Positions 1 through 8,844 of a stretch of DNA of 64,000 bases are shown here, one piece after another. Source of the DNA: Halobellus sp. Atlit-31R. GTDB lineage: Archaea; Halobacteriota; Halobacteria; Halobacteriales; Haloferacaceae. The notes under the pieces were generated by a model, which did no database searches, was not told where the DNA came from, and saw nothing but the letters and a program-made list of their open reading frames with translations. The stretch covers positions 124,001-188,000 of the forward strand of contig QPLR01000003.1 of the NCBI GenBank assembly GCA_003665935.1. Direction: 5' to 3'. Made by a program: the position numbers and the translations under genes. Each line of letters begins with the position of its first letter. Position 1 is the first letter of the stretch.

Positions 1-1350
1 CTTGACGTAGTTCGCGCCAGGGTGACCCTCGGGGCCGTTGCGGACGTACTGTCTGGCCCGATCGAGGTTCCGCTCGGAGACGTTCATCGTCTGGGTCATC
101 TCGCGGGCGACGCGCTCGGGGACGCCGACCTCGTTCAGCGACAGCGTCGGATCCGGCGAGATCACGGTCCGCGCGGAGAAGTTGACGCGCTTGCCGGACA
201 GCGAGCCGCGGAAGCGACCCTCCTTGCCCTTCAGGCGCTGACTCAGCGTCTTCAGCGGGCGGCCGGAGCGGTGTCGCGCCGGCGGCGTCCCGCTGATCTC
301 GTTGTCGATGAAGGTCGTGACGTGGTACTGCAGCAGTTCCCAGAGGTCCTCGATGATCAGCTGCGGGGCCCCCGCCTCGCGGTTCTCCATGAACCGCTGA
401 TTGATGCGGATGATGTCGACGAGCTTGTGGGTCAGGTCGTCCTCGGAGCGCTGTCCGTTGTCCAGGGTGATCGACGGACGCGCGGTGACCGGCGGTACCG
501 GGAGCACGGTCAGAATCATCCACTCGGGGCGCGACCGGCTGGGGTCGATCCCGAGCGTCTCGATGTCCTCGTCCGGGATATCCTCGAACCAGTCGCGGAT
601 GTCCGAGGGCATCAGCTTGTTCATATCCTCCTCTGTGAGGTCGATGTCGAGGGCCTTCTCGATCTTCTTGCGGTCGTCGCCGACCGGACGGAACTCACCC
701 GAGAGGATGTCGTTGACGCGGCTGACGTCGATCTCGGCCTTCTCGGCCAGTTCGGCGGGCGACATCCCGCTGTCGTCCTCGTCGGGAGCGGGCTGCATCG
801 CCGAGGCGATGCGCTCGGAGTAGTCGCCCGCGAGCACGTCCTGCACCTCGTAGTAGGTGGTCGGCTTCTCGTGCTTGATATCGTGCTGCGGCGCGCCGCA
901 GTGCGGACAGCGGCTGGCCTTGCGGGCCTGCCGGACGCCCGATTTCAGGACGTCCGTCCAGTCCTCGCCGAGTTCCTCGTTGCGCTCGAGCGCGTCGCTG
1001 AACTCCTCCTGTTCGTCGGCCGTGAGCGAGAGCCGTCCGCACTCGCGGCAGGTCGACCGAAGCAGCCGGCGGATGAGCTTGGTGAAGCCGACGTGGATGA
1101 CGGGGGCGGCCAGTTCGATGTGGCCGAAGTGCCCGTTACACGATCCCGAGTGCGACCCGCAGGTGCGGCACTCGAGGCCGGGGTCGATGACCCCGAGGCG
1201 GGGGTCCATCAGCCCCATATCGATTGGGTAGCCGTCGTCGTCGTACGTGTCCGCGGTGATGATCTTCGTCGCGGACATGTCTCGGTACGTCTCCGGGTCC
1301 ATCAGCCCGAACTGGATGGCACCGATCTCTTTGGGTGTCTGCATTGACAT
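1..1350 (-). CDS. rpoA1: DNA-directed RNA polymerase subunit A' (RpoA1), N-terminal part
   Basis: Largest-subunit N-terminal half of archaeal RNA polymerase, which builds the clamp and the active-centre side of the enzyme. The first 450 residues are present; the gene continues past the left edge (archaeal A' is roughly 900-970 residues). Visible motifs are the N-terminal zinc site (C61, C64, C71 and H74/H77 in CRTCG..SCNGHFGH) and a second zinc pair set (C101/C104 with C148/C151). The fragment ends in the conserved GSLSGKRVNFSARTVISPDP region, quoted here only as GKRVNFSARTVIS. Start is the ATG at 1350; a second ATG lies two codons later. It sits 7 bp after rpoB', so it is the distal gene of the rpoH-rpoB''-rpoB'-rpoA' operon. 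Confidence 0.97.
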   Translation of the reverse strand, partial: MSMQTPKEIGAIQFGLMDPETYRDMSATKIITADTYDDDGYPIDMGLMDPRLGVIDPGLECRTCGSHSGSCNGHFGHIELAAPVIHVGFTKLIRRLLRSTCRECGRLSLTADEQEEFSDALERNEELGEDWTDVLKSGVRQARKASRCPHCGAPQHDIKHEKPTTYYEVQDVLAGDYSERIASAMQPAPDEDDSGMSPAELAEKAEIDVSRVNDILSGEFRPVGDDRKKIEKALDIDLTEEDMNKLMPSDIRDWFEDIPDEDIETLGIDPSRSRPEWMILTVLPVPPVTARPSITLDNGQRSEDDLTHKLVDIIRINQRFMENREAGAPQLIIEDLWELLQYHVTTFIDNEISGTPPARHRSGRPLKTLSQRLKGKEGRFRGSLSGKRVNFSARTVISPDPTLSLNEVGVPERVAREMTQTMNVSERNLDRARQYVRNGPEGHPGANYVK

Positions 1351-1357
1351 TGTGTGG

Positions 1358-3187
1358 TTAAACTGCGTCTTCGAGGTCGAGGCGCGGTCGAATGCCGAGT
1401 GCGATCATCTCGTCGAGCAGGAGTTTGAACGCGTAACTGATCTCGATCTCGTGGATGTCGTCCTCGTCGCCGGTGACGGGGTCGTAGATGCGGCGCTGGC
1501 CGCGGTCCTCGACGGCCACCATCCCGGTGTCGGCGGAGATGTACACCGTCTCCTTGTCGGAGGAGTCGAGCAGGCGCTCCTGGAGCACCATCGCGGCCCC
1601 GTGGCCGATGACGGTGTCACGCTCCATCTCGCCCAGCCGGAGGCCGCCCTCGCGGGCACGCCCCTCGGTGGGCTGGCGGGTGAGCACCTGCACCGGTCCG
1701 CGCGAACGGGCGTGCAGTTTGTTGCTCACCATATGGTAGAGCTTGTGGTAGAAAATGGTCCCGACGAAGATCTCGGCCTCGATCTTTTCGCCGGTGACGC
1801 CGGAGTACATCACCTCCTTCCCGGAGGACTTGAAGCCGTGGTCTTCGAGCGCGCCACGGAGTTCGTCCTCGGATTCGCCCTGGAAGGCGGTGCCGTCGAC
1901 GCGGCGGCCTTCGAGCGCGCCGACCTTACCGCCGAGCATCTCCAGCACGTGGCCGACCGTCATCCGCGACGGCAGCGCGTGGGGGTTGAGCACGAGGTCG
2001 GGCACGACGCCCTGTTCCGTGAACGGCATATCCTCCTGCGGCGCGAGGTGGCCCACGACGCCCTTCTGGCCGTGTCGGGAGGCGAACTTGTCGCCGAGTT
2101 CCGGGATCCGCTGGTCGCGGACGGAGACCTTCGCCAGCTTGGAGCCGTCCTCGCCCTCCATCAGCGTGACGGTGTCGACGACGCCGGACTCACCCGAGCG
2201 CATCGTCACCGAGGTCTCGCGTCGCTTCTGCGGCGAGAGTCCGCCCATATCGTCGGGCTCTTCGAGGAATCGCGGCGGCGACGTCTTCCCGAGGAGCACG
2301 GAGTTCTCGTCGACCCGCGTCTCGGGGTTGACGAGGCCGTCCTCGTCGAGGTGGGTGTAGGCATCTTCACCGCGTGCGCCGCGTACGTCCTGGCTCGGGA
2401 CCTCGAAGCGGTCCTCCTGACCGCCGGGGTAACGCCGCTCCTCGCCCTCGTAGGTCCGGAAGAAGTGCGAGCGAGCCATCGCGCGGTCGACGGAGCCTTG
2501 GTTCATCACGAGCGCGTCCTCGATGTTGAACCCCTCGTAGCTCATCACGGCGACGACGAAGTTCTGCGCCGCCGGCCGCTCGTCGAACCCGATCTGCTCT
2601 GTGGTCTGGGTCTTGACCATCGAGAGCTGTGGGTAATGTAGCAAGTGCTGGCGCGTGTCGGGGCGGATTCGGTAGTTCGCCGCCGGCAGCCCCAGCGACT
2701 GCTTCATCATCCCGGCACCCATCGTAATCCGCGGGGAAGCGTTGTGCTCGGGGTAAGGGATCATCCCCGCACCGATCCCGAAGATGAGCTGTGGGTCGAT
2801 CTCGAGGTGCGTGTGGTCGTCGTTGATCTCGTCCTCGTCGACGGCGACGTAGATGTCTTCTTCCTCCTCGGCGTCGATGAACTCGACGTAGCCGCGCTCG
2901 ACGAGATCCTCGAACTCCAGCGAGCCGGACTCGACCGCCTCGATCTCCTCGTCGCCGAGGAGCGGCTCGCCGTCTTCGACGACGATGAGCGGGCGGCGCG
3001 CGCGGCCGGCGTCGGCGTTGACGATGACCTCGCGGGTCCGGTCTTTCACCGAGACGTTGACCATCTCGCTGACGTCGCCGCGGCGGCGCGCCTCTCGGAT
3101 CTGTTCTGCGAGCTGCTCCGGATCGGGATGCGTCCCGACCAGACTACCGTTGACGTAGACTTTCGCCTCTCGTTGTGACTGAGCCAT
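1358..3187 (-). CDS. rpoB1: DNA-directed RNA polymerase subunit B' (RpoB1)
   Basis: C-terminal half of the split second-largest polymerase subunit, 609 residues. Family blocks seen: [14 protein letters not shown] (hybrid-binding region), [15 protein letters not shown] (active-centre lobe), [20 protein letters not shown] and the C-terminal clamp segment [13 protein letters not shown]. The protein has no cysteine at all: where most archaeal B subunits have a CxxCGM...CPxCGD zinc ribbon near the C terminus, this one reads SADTGM...DPVTGD, so the clamp zinc site is lost although the surrounding fold is conserved. It starts 4 bp after rpoB'' ends. The split into B'' and B' is typical of haloarchaea. 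Confidence 0.97.
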   Translation of the reverse strand: MAQSQREAKVYVNGSLVGTHPDPEQLAEQIREARRRGDVSEMVNVSVKDRTREVIVNADAGRARRPLIVVEDGEPLLGDEEIEAVESGSLEFEDLVERGYVEFIDAEEEEDIYVAVDEDEINDDHTHLEIDPQLIFGIGAGMIPYPEHNASPRITMGAGMMKQSLGLPAANYRIRPDTRQHLLHYPQLSMVKTQTTEQIGFDERPAAQNFVVAVMSYEGFNIEDALVMNQGSVDRAMARSHFFRTYEGEERRYPGGQEDRFEVPSQDVRGARGEDAYTHLDEDGLVNPETRVDENSVLLGKTSPPRFLEEPDDMGGLSPQKRRETSVTMRSGESGVVDTVTLMEGEDGSKLAKVSVRDQRIPELGDKFASRHGQKGVVGHLAPQEDMPFTEQGVVPDLVLNPHALPSRMTVGHVLEMLGGKVGALEGRRVDGTAFQGESEDELRGALEDHGFKSSGKEVMYSGVTGEKIEAEIFVGTIFYHKLYHMVSNKLHARSRGPVQVLTRQPTEGRAREGGLRLGEMERDTVIGHGAAMVLQERLLDSSDKETVYISADTGMVAVEDRGQRRIYDPVTGDEDDIHEIEISYAFKLLLDEMIALGIRPRLDLEDAV

Positions 3188-3191
3188 CGTG

Positions 3192-4760
3192 TTAATCGTC
3201 CGCAGGTGTTCCGGCGCCCGGACCTTCGATGCCGGGGATTCCTTCGACGCCCATCGACGCCAGTTCGCGCTTGAGCGACTGTTCGTCCTCGATGTTCTGT
3301 GAGAGCTCCATCGCCTGTGCGAAGTTCTTCACCAGACCGCAGTTCGGTCCCTCGGGGGTCTCGGAGGGACAGATGCGACCCCACTGGGTCGCGTGCAGGT
3401 CACGCGCCTCGAAGTGCGGCTGACTCCGCGAGAGCGGGCTGCGGAGACGGCGCAGGTGCGACAGAACGCCCATATAGTCCGTCCGGTCGACGAGCTGGGA
3501 GACGCCGGAACGGCCGCCGACCCAGTTGCCCGTCGCGATCGGGTGTTCGAGCCGCTCGGTGAGCACGTCGGAGCGAACGACGGTGTTGACCGTGAGTTCG
3601 CGGTTCCGCATGTTCGCCCGTTCGAGCTGGTACTTCACGTCGCGTGCGAGCTTGTTCAGCGCCGTCCGGAAGAGATCCTTCATCAGGTCGCCGGAGACTT
3701 TCAGGCGCTTGTTGGCGTAGTGGTCCTTGTCGTCGGACTCGCGGCGGTTGAGCGCGAGCTCGAAGCACGCCTCGGCCATCCGGCAGAGGTAGTACGCCTT
3801 GTTGATGCGGACGTCTTCCTCCTCGACGCCGTCCTCGTGGAGGTGCGGCAGGAGGTAGCGGTCGATGACGTAGTTCGCTCGTTTCAGCTGGTAGTTCTTG
3901 CCCTGGCCGCCGGCGACGCGTTTGCCGAGCGTCTCGATCGCTTCCTGCTCGGTCTGGACGTCGGCCTCCTCCAGATTTTCGAGCATGAACTTCACGATCT
4001 CGGGGTCGTCGGAGACGCGGTGAACGATCTCCTCGTCGGATTCGAGCCCGAGCGCGCGAACGAGCGTCACGAAGTTCACGCTGCCGGAGACGGACGGGAA
4101 CGAGACTTCGAGCAGCCCTTCGCGGTTGCGCTCACAGAGGACGAGCGCACGGTAGCCACGGCGCTGCGAGAACGTCTTCGCGACCTGGATCTCGTCGCCG
4201 TACTTGCTGTCGTACTCCGCGAGGATCTTGTTCGGCGCGAGGTCCTCCGAGGTCATCAGCACGCGCTCGGAGCCGTTGACGATGAAGTAGCCGCCGGGGT
4301 CGACGGGGTCTTCGCCGATCTCGATGAGCTCCTCTTCGGAGAGGCCGGCGATGTTGCACTTCGTCGAGCCGACCATGATGGGCATCCGGCCCACCTTGGT
4401 CTCGGTCGTATCGACGACGATTTCCTCCTCTTCTTCGCCGCCGCGGACGATGGACATCTCCATAAACACCGGCGCGGCGTAGGTGATGTTCCGGAGGCGG
4501 GCTTCCTGCGGGAAGAGCAGTTCCTCGGAGCCGTCGGCCTCGCGGACGCGGGGCGTCTCGACGCGGACGTCACCGAGTTCGACGAAGACGGGCTCTTCGC
4601 CCTCCTTGTCGCCGATGTCGGTCTCGATGCGTTCCTTCTCCGTGACGACGTCCTGCATCCCCCGCTCGAGGAAGTTGTTGAACGAGCGGAAGTGGTGTTC
4701 TGCGAGCCGTTCCTCCGAGAAGTATTCGCGCGAGACGACGCGTCGGTCCTGTCGGTTCAT
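3192..4760 (-). CDS. rpoB2: DNA-directed RNA polymerase subunit B'' (RpoB2)
   Basis: N-terminal half of the split second-largest RNA polymerase subunit, 522 residues, usual length for haloarchaea. It forms the protrusion, lobe and fork. Diagnostic segments include [20 protein letters not shown] (protrusion), [20 protein letters not shown] and the fork motif [20 protein letters not shown]. Its ATG overlaps the rpoH stop codon (ATGA), so the two are translationally coupled. The C-terminal tail after MELSQ is short and acidic and ends in a Gly/Pro-rich stretch, which is where the split from B' lies. Confidence 0.97.
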   Translation of the reverse strand: MNRQDRRVVSREYFSEERLAEHHFRSFNNFLERGMQDVVTEKERIETDIGDKEGEEPVFVELGDVRVETPRVREADGSEELLFPQEARLRNITYAAPVFMEMSIVRGGEEEEEIVVDTTETKVGRMPIMVGSTKCNIAGLSEEELIEIGEDPVDPGGYFIVNGSERVLMTSEDLAPNKILAEYDSKYGDEIQVAKTFSQRRGYRALVLCERNREGLLEVSFPSVSGSVNFVTLVRALGLESDEEIVHRVSDDPEIVKFMLENLEEADVQTEQEAIETLGKRVAGGQGKNYQLKRANYVIDRYLLPHLHEDGVEEEDVRINKAYYLCRMAEACFELALNRRESDDKDHYANKRLKVSGDLMKDLFRTALNKLARDVKYQLERANMRNRELTVNTVVRSDVLTERLEHPIATGNWVGGRSGVSQLVDRTDYMGVLSHLRRLRSPLSRSQPHFEARDLHATQWGRICPSETPEGPNCGLVKNFAQAMELSQNIEDEQSLKRELASMGVEGIPGIEGPGAGTPADD

Positions 4761-4984
4761 TCGATCACCAGTCGGTAGGAGACTGCTTTGTCTGTGGTTC
4801 GGGAGTCGCGAACGATCTTGACGACGTCGCCGGGCTCGGCGTCGTCGGGGAGCGCCGGATCTTTCCGCTTGATCTTCGGCAGTTCGGCGCGCTCGACGTC
4901 GTACTGCGTCAACATCGACTCGATCTCCTCCTCACCGATGAGCGTGTGCTCCGGGACGAGTTCGTGTTGGCTTACGTCTACCAT
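4757..4984 (-). CDS. rpoH: DNA-directed RNA polymerase subunit H (RpoH/Rpb5)
   Basis: 75-residue archaeal homologue of the C-terminal domain of eukaryotic Rpb5, which contacts incoming DNA and the A' jaw. The sequence shows the family order [25 protein letters not shown], and the C-terminal [12 protein letters not shown]...SYRLVIE. I chose the ATG at 4984 because the family begins MVDVSxHELVPEH; the frame is open further upstream, but that extension has no family similarity and covers the promoter. It is the first gene of the RNA polymerase operon. Confidence 0.96.
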   Translation of the reverse strand: MVDVSQHELVPEHTLIGEEEIESMLTQYDVERAELPKIKRKDPALPDDAEPGDVVKIVRDSRTTDKAVSYRLVIE

Positions 4985-5348
4985 ATCTGGATGTGATGGG
5001 TGGTTGGGGAAGAAGTTCTCACGGGATACTACAGCCCGGTTCGGCAGGGAACCATATAACCCTTGCCAACTCCGTATCAGAGAAGCACGGCTCACCGCCA
5101 CGAGTACCCCCAGCACTCGTGTTACGTTGACATACGAGCATATCAGATAAATGTGTTCCGGCGATCCGCCTCGGGGCTCGGATCCAGCCCGAGGTTTATC
5201 ACCGAGAACGCGGCCACGGCCCGCGTGACTTGACGTCCGCCCCGCGTCGGGCAGCGGTCGCTCGGCACGTCGGCGCGGGGGCGAAGCGAGTGCCGACTGT
5301 CAGCCACCACTGCGCTCGATGTCCGACGCGCTGTCCAGCACCGAAACA
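4985..5348. other. Intergenic region between pgi 3' end and rpoH
   Basis: 364 bases with no convincing gene. It holds the rpoH promoter (near 5055), a second TATA-like box (near 5148) and, close to the pgi stop codon, an imperfect hairpin at about 5268-5296 (arms TCGGCGC and GTGCCGA around a loop containing GCGAAGCGA) that could end the pgi transcript. Open frames across it have poor haloarchaeal composition. Confidence 0.6.
5050..5061 (-). promoter_or_regulatory. TATA-like promoter of the rpoH operon
   Basis: On the minus strand the sequence reads GGGTTATATGGT, a good haloarchaeal TATA box. A start site about 25-27 bases downstream would fall near 5025-5030 and give a leader of roughly 40-45 bases before the rpoH ATG at 4984. 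A second, weaker TATA-like stretch (CATTTATC on the minus strand, 5145-5152) lies further upstream. Confidence 0.6.
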
Positions 5349-6641
5349 CTACTCGACGACGAGGCTCGTCCGGTCGTCGACGGCGTCGGCCTCCGCGAAG
5401 TCGCCGCCACCGAGGAGCCCGCGAGCGGCGCGCTTCCCCCACTCGACGGCCGGTTGGGTGAACGTCGACACCGCCGCGAGTTCGCCGTAGAGCACACACG
5501 CCGCCTCCATCTCGTAGAGCAGCGCGCCGAGGCTCCGCTCGTCGACGGCGTCGATCTCGACGCGAACCGCAGGAACGCCCGACGCGGCGAGGCTCGCCTC
5601 CGTGGCCTCGAACTCGGCGTCGAGGAGCGCTCCGAGCGAGGAACCGCCGAGATACGCGAGCCCGTCGAGGTCAGTCGCCGGGACGGCGCGGTTCGGGCGC
5701 TCGCGCGGTCGCACGAGCGTCACCAGTTTGTCCCGCGGACCGGCGCGGTACAGTTGGAGCTGCGAGTGCTGATCCGTCGCGCCGAGCGCGCGGGCCGGCG
5801 TCTGGCCCAGTCCGTCTTTCCCGAGGCTCTCGGCCCACAGCTGTGCGAACCACTCGGCGAACGTCTCCAGCCGCTCGGCGTACGGCATCACCGCGTTCGT
5901 CACTGCGCCGCGCTGGGCAAGCGCGTACGTCGTCGCGCCGTAGGCGTAGGCCGGGGTCTCGAAGAGCGAACCGCTGAGGCCGTCCGCAGCCTCGGCCGCG
6001 CCGGCGCGGATCGCGTCGAGGTCGTGTCCCTGAATCGCTGCCACAGCGAGTCCGACCGTCGAGAGCGCCGAGAAACGGCCGGGAACGCCGTCCGGAACCG
6101 ACAGCGACGGCAGGTCGTGCTGGTCGGCGAGCGACCGCAGGTTCCCGGAGTCGCCGGTCGTGACGAACGTGCGCTCGGTCCAGTCGACGCCGGCGTCGGC
6201 CATCGCCTCGCGAACCACGAGGAAGTTCGCGAGCGTCTCCGCCGTGGTGCCGGACCGGGAGACGACGTTCAGCACCGTCTCTTCGAGCGGCAGCGACGCC
6301 AAGAGCCGCGAGACGTGCTCGGGATCGACGTTGTCGAGGAAGTACGCGTCCGGGGCTGCCGGATCGGAGAGCGCGTCGGCGAACGTCGCCGCGCCGAGGG
6401 CGCTGCCGCCGATGCCGACGGTGAGTACCGCCTCGGCGTCGCCGAACGGTTCGACCGCGGTTCTGATCGCGTCGAGGTCGACCGTCGACGGGAGATTCAG
6501 CGCCGCGTAGCCGTGCTCGTGGTCGTCGCGGCCGGCTTCGATCCGCTGGTGAGCGGTCGCCACCTGTTCGTCGAGTCGCTCGAGTGATTCCTGGGAGACA
6601 CCGGGCGTCGCGTCGAGGGCACTGCCGAGGTCGACGTGCAT
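5349..6641 (-). CDS. pgi: Glucose-6-phosphate isomerase
   Basis: Interconverts glucose 6-phosphate and fructose 6-phosphate in the cytoplasm; in haloarchaea it serves mainly gluconeogenesis and hexose interconversion. 430 residues, the short bacterial/archaeal PGI form. Visible are the sugar-phosphate binding segments VLTVGIGGSALG (about residue 93) and VVSRSGTTAETLANF (about residue 146), the GATDQHSQLQLY segment with the active-site His, and the C-terminal VEWGKRAARG with the conserved Lys. It belongs to the PGI superfamily, not the cupin-type archaeal PGI. A ROK-family glucokinase lies at 58927, but the two are not an operon. Confidence 0.95.
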   Translation of the reverse strand: MHVDLGSALDATPGVSQESLERLDEQVATAHQRIEAGRDDHEHGYAALNLPSTVDLDAIRTAVEPFGDAEAVLTVGIGGSALGAATFADALSDPAAPDAYFLDNVDPEHVSRLLASLPLEETVLNVVSRSGTTAETLANFLVVREAMADAGVDWTERTFVTTGDSGNLRSLADQHDLPSLSVPDGVPGRFSALSTVGLAVAAIQGHDLDAIRAGAAEAADGLSGSLFETPAYAYGATTYALAQRGAVTNAVMPYAERLETFAEWFAQLWAESLGKDGLGQTPARALGATDQHSQLQLYRAGPRDKLVTLVRPRERPNRAVPATDLDGLAYLGGSSLGALLDAEFEATEASLAASGVPAVRVEIDAVDERSLGALLYEMEAACVLYGELAAVSTFTQPAVEWGKRAARGLLGGGDFAEADAVDDRTSLVVE

Positions 6642-6780
6642 ACCTCATCAACGACCGGCCCCGACGAAAAACTGGTCGATCCGCAGGGCAGCGCACCGAC
6701 CAGCGGGGCAGGCGCCCACTCGCTGGAGACAGTTCGTCAGGACCGGTTCGTTGAAACCGGCGCGAGTCCAACCACAACCG

Positions 6781-7314
6781 ATGGCATCCGGTTACGACGG
6801 CATCTTCGGCGCGTTCCCCTACGCGTTCCGGTCCAGTGAGTCGCGGCTGTTCAAGCTCTACGTCGTCGCGAGCACGCTCGCCGTCGGGCTCATCGGCCTC
6901 CTCATCGGGATCGCCCTGATCGTCCTGATCAGCGAGACGGCCGCGGTGCAGGGCGGATCGCTCACGCTCTCGCGGTCGTTCTACGTCGTCATCGGGCTGC
7001 TGGTCGTGCTTCCGGCGATCGCGCCGGTGTTACTCGTCGCCCGGCGACGCCGCAAGGAGATCGAGTCGTCGGCCCGACACGAGGCCGCGCTCGCAGTCAC
7101 CGGCTTCCTGTTCCTGTTCTCGCTGTATCTCGGGCTCGTCGCGTCGATGCCGGAGACGTTTGTCCTGGACGGCGAGACGGTCACCCGACCGGCCCCGAGC
7201 GGCCTCTTCGCGCCGGTAGTCGCCGGACTGTACGCGATTCCGGCCGTCCTCTCGTGGGTCGTACCCCTCGTCGGTGCGGGGCTCGTCGCCGCCGCGCACC
7301 GGCTCTTCGGGTGA
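6781..7314 (+). CDS. Uncharacterised four-helix membrane protein
   Basis: 177 residues with four predicted membrane segments at roughly residues 30-55, 68-88, 100-122 and 145-175, separated by a basic cytoplasmic loop (ARRRRKEIESSARHE). I do not recognise a function; homologues with the start MASGYDGIFGAFPYAFRSS are, as far as I recall, haloarchaea-specific. The ATG at 6781 is preferred to an in-frame TTG ten codons upstream. It is transcribed divergently from pgi and lies 38 bp before the next gene, so the two may share a transcript. Confidence 0.75.
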   Translation: MASGYDGIFGAFPYAFRSSESRLFKLYVVASTLAVGLIGLLIGIALIVLISETAAVQGGSLTLSRSFYVVIGLLVVLPAIAPVLLVARRRRKEIESSARHEAALAVTGFLFLFSLYLGLVASMPETFVLDGETVTRPAPSGLFAPVVAGLYAIPAVLSWVVPLVGAGLVAAAHRLFG

Positions 7315-7352
7315 CGAAACTCGCAAGTGCGCCACTCGCCTACCAGCGACCG

Positions 7353-7847
7353 ATGACAGACGCCGACCACGCCGACAGCCGCGAGCAGGTCGAGGGAACG
7401 TTCCTCGTGACTGCCGCCGAAGAGGCATCGGCCGTACTCAAGAACGTCGAGACGGGGCAAGTCCACACGCTCTCGTCGAATCCGGGCGTCGAGTGCGACG
7501 ACGTCGTCGAAGGTGTCGTCTCGCCCGACCCGCCGCTGAACGTCTCCTACCAGCTCGTCGAGACGGTCTCCCGACGGTCGCTGTCGGTCGAGGCGAGTGA
7601 GGAGCCACCGACGGCGCACTCGAAGGAGCTCGCGGCGGCGCAGGAAGTCGGGGAACTCACGCGAGAGCCCCGAGCCGGAACGGGCGAGATCCACGTCATC
7701 ACCGTGCCGGAAGACGACACCGAATCCGCCGTCGGAGATGTGCTCGAAGACGACGAACAACTCCTCTCGCGGGCGGCGCGGCTCGGCGTCGACCGCGTCG
7801 AAATCCGCTCTTCGCCCGGTGTGCTGTCGGTTCGATATATGCCGTAG
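7353..7847 (+). CDS. Uncharacterised haloarchaeal protein (DUF5812-like)
   Basis: 164-residue acidic soluble protein. The N-terminal part (EGTFLVTAAEEASAVLKNVETGQVHTLSSNP) looks like a small beta-rich domain, and the C-terminal part contains EIHVITVPEDDTESAV followed by LLSRAARLGVDRVEIRSSPGVLSVRYMP. It resembles the family I know as DUF5812; no biochemical function is known to me. The ATG at 7353 starts a much better protein than the Arg-rich upstream extension of the frame. It precedes secF. Confidence 0.72.
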   Translation: MTDADHADSREQVEGTFLVTAAEEASAVLKNVETGQVHTLSSNPGVECDDVVEGVVSPDPPLNVSYQLVETVSRRSLSVEASEEPPTAHSKELAAAQEVGELTREPRAGTGEIHVITVPEDDTESAVGDVLEDDEQLLSRAARLGVDRVEIRSSPGVLSVRYMP

Positions 7848-7924
7848 CAGGCGTAGCGAAGGTGAGGCGTCGAGGGCAGGCTCACGCCGTTTTTCCCGAC
7901 ACCCCACGCGAGCGATCATAAGAA

Positions 7925-7934
7925 GGCTTATTCG
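7925..7934 (+). promoter_or_regulatory. TATA-like box for leaderless secF-secD transcript
   Basis: GGCTTATTCG is centred about 27 bases before the secF ATG at 7957, the spacing expected if transcription starts at or next to the start codon (leaderless mRNA, common in haloarchaea). No Shine-Dalgarno sequence is present. Confidence 0.45.
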
Positions 7935-7956
7935 GCGGGACTCTCCACCGGCACCT

Positions 7957-8844
7957 ATGGTCGAGTTTACGGTACCGGAGGTCGACTACACCCGGTACAC
8001 GAACCGCCAGTTGGCGGCGATCCCGCTCGTCGTCCTGGCGGTCGCGCTCCTCGTCATCGCGGGCTGGTACGTGATGACCGGTTCACCGGTGAATCAGGGC
8101 ATCGCGTTCACAGGGGGAACGGAAGTCCAAGTCGCCATCGACGGGCCGCAGTCGGCGGCCGAAGAACAGATCAGACAGGCGTTCTCGGCCGAGCCCGAGT
8201 CGATTCGCGCGGTTCCCGCCCAGAGCGTCTACGTCGTGACGTTTCAGTCAGAGTCCGGTTCCGGAGCGGTCGGAGCGACCGAACTAGAACGGCAGGCGGA
8301 AGCTGCGGGTCTCGACGTCCGGTCGATCTCGTCGGTGTCGGCGAGTTTCGGCTCGAACACCCAAGGGCTCGCACTCGGCGGACTCGGCGTCGCCTTCCTC
8401 GGGATGAGCGTGCTCGTCTTCGCGATGTTCCGCGTGTTCGTGCCGTCTGTCGCGGTCGTCATCTCAGCGTTCTCGGACATCGTCATCCCGCTCGCGCTGA
8501 TGAACGTGCTCGGCATCGAACTCTCGCTGGGAACCGTCGCCGCACTGCTGATGCTCATCGGGTACTCCGTCGACTCCGACATTCTGCTGAACAACCACAT
8601 CCTCCGCCGCTCCGGTGACTTCTACGAGTCGACGTACCGAGCGATGCGGACCGGTGTGACGATGACCCTGACGTCGATCACGGCGATGATCGTGATGACG
8701 ATCACGGCGACGCTGTTCGGCATCCAGCTGCTGGCCGCCATCGGGACGGTGCTCGTCTTCGGGCTCGCCGCCGACCTGATGAACACGTACCTGCTGAATC
8801 TGAGTCTGCTTCGCTGGTACAAGTTCAAGGGGGTGAACCGCTGA
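7957..8844 (+). CDS. secF: Protein-export membrane protein SecF
   Basis: 295-residue membrane protein that works with SecD on the outer side of the SecYE channel and uses the ion gradient to help release exported proteins. Six membrane segments fit the family: one near residues 24-44, a large external domain (about 45-130) and five more from about 140 to the end. The family motif GYSVDSDILLNNHILR (about residue 207) with its conserved Asp residues is present. The ATG at 7957 follows a TATA-like box by 27 bases. The stop overlaps the secD start (TGATG). Confidence 0.95.
   Translation: MVEFTVPEVDYTRYTNRQLAAIPLVVLAVALLVIAGWYVMTGSPVNQGIAFTGGTEVQVAIDGPQSAAEEQIRQAFSAEPESIRAVPAQSVYVVTFQSESGSGAVGATELERQAEAAGLDVRSISSVSASFGSNTQGLALGGLGVAFLGMSVLVFAMFRVFVPSVAVVISAFSDIVIPLALMNVLGIELSLGTVAALLMLIGYSVDSDILLNNHILRRSGDFYESTYRAMRTGVTMTLTSITAMIVMTITATLFGIQLLAAIGTVLVFGLAADLMNTYLLNLSLLRWYKFKGVNR

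Noticed and set aside
22-4778. Long plus-strand open frames of 300-460 codons opposite rpoA', rpoB' and rpoB''
   Set aside because: They are antisense shadows of high-GC coding sequence: Arg/Val/Asp-rich with no family features, while the minus strand encodes complete, recognisable polymerase subunits.
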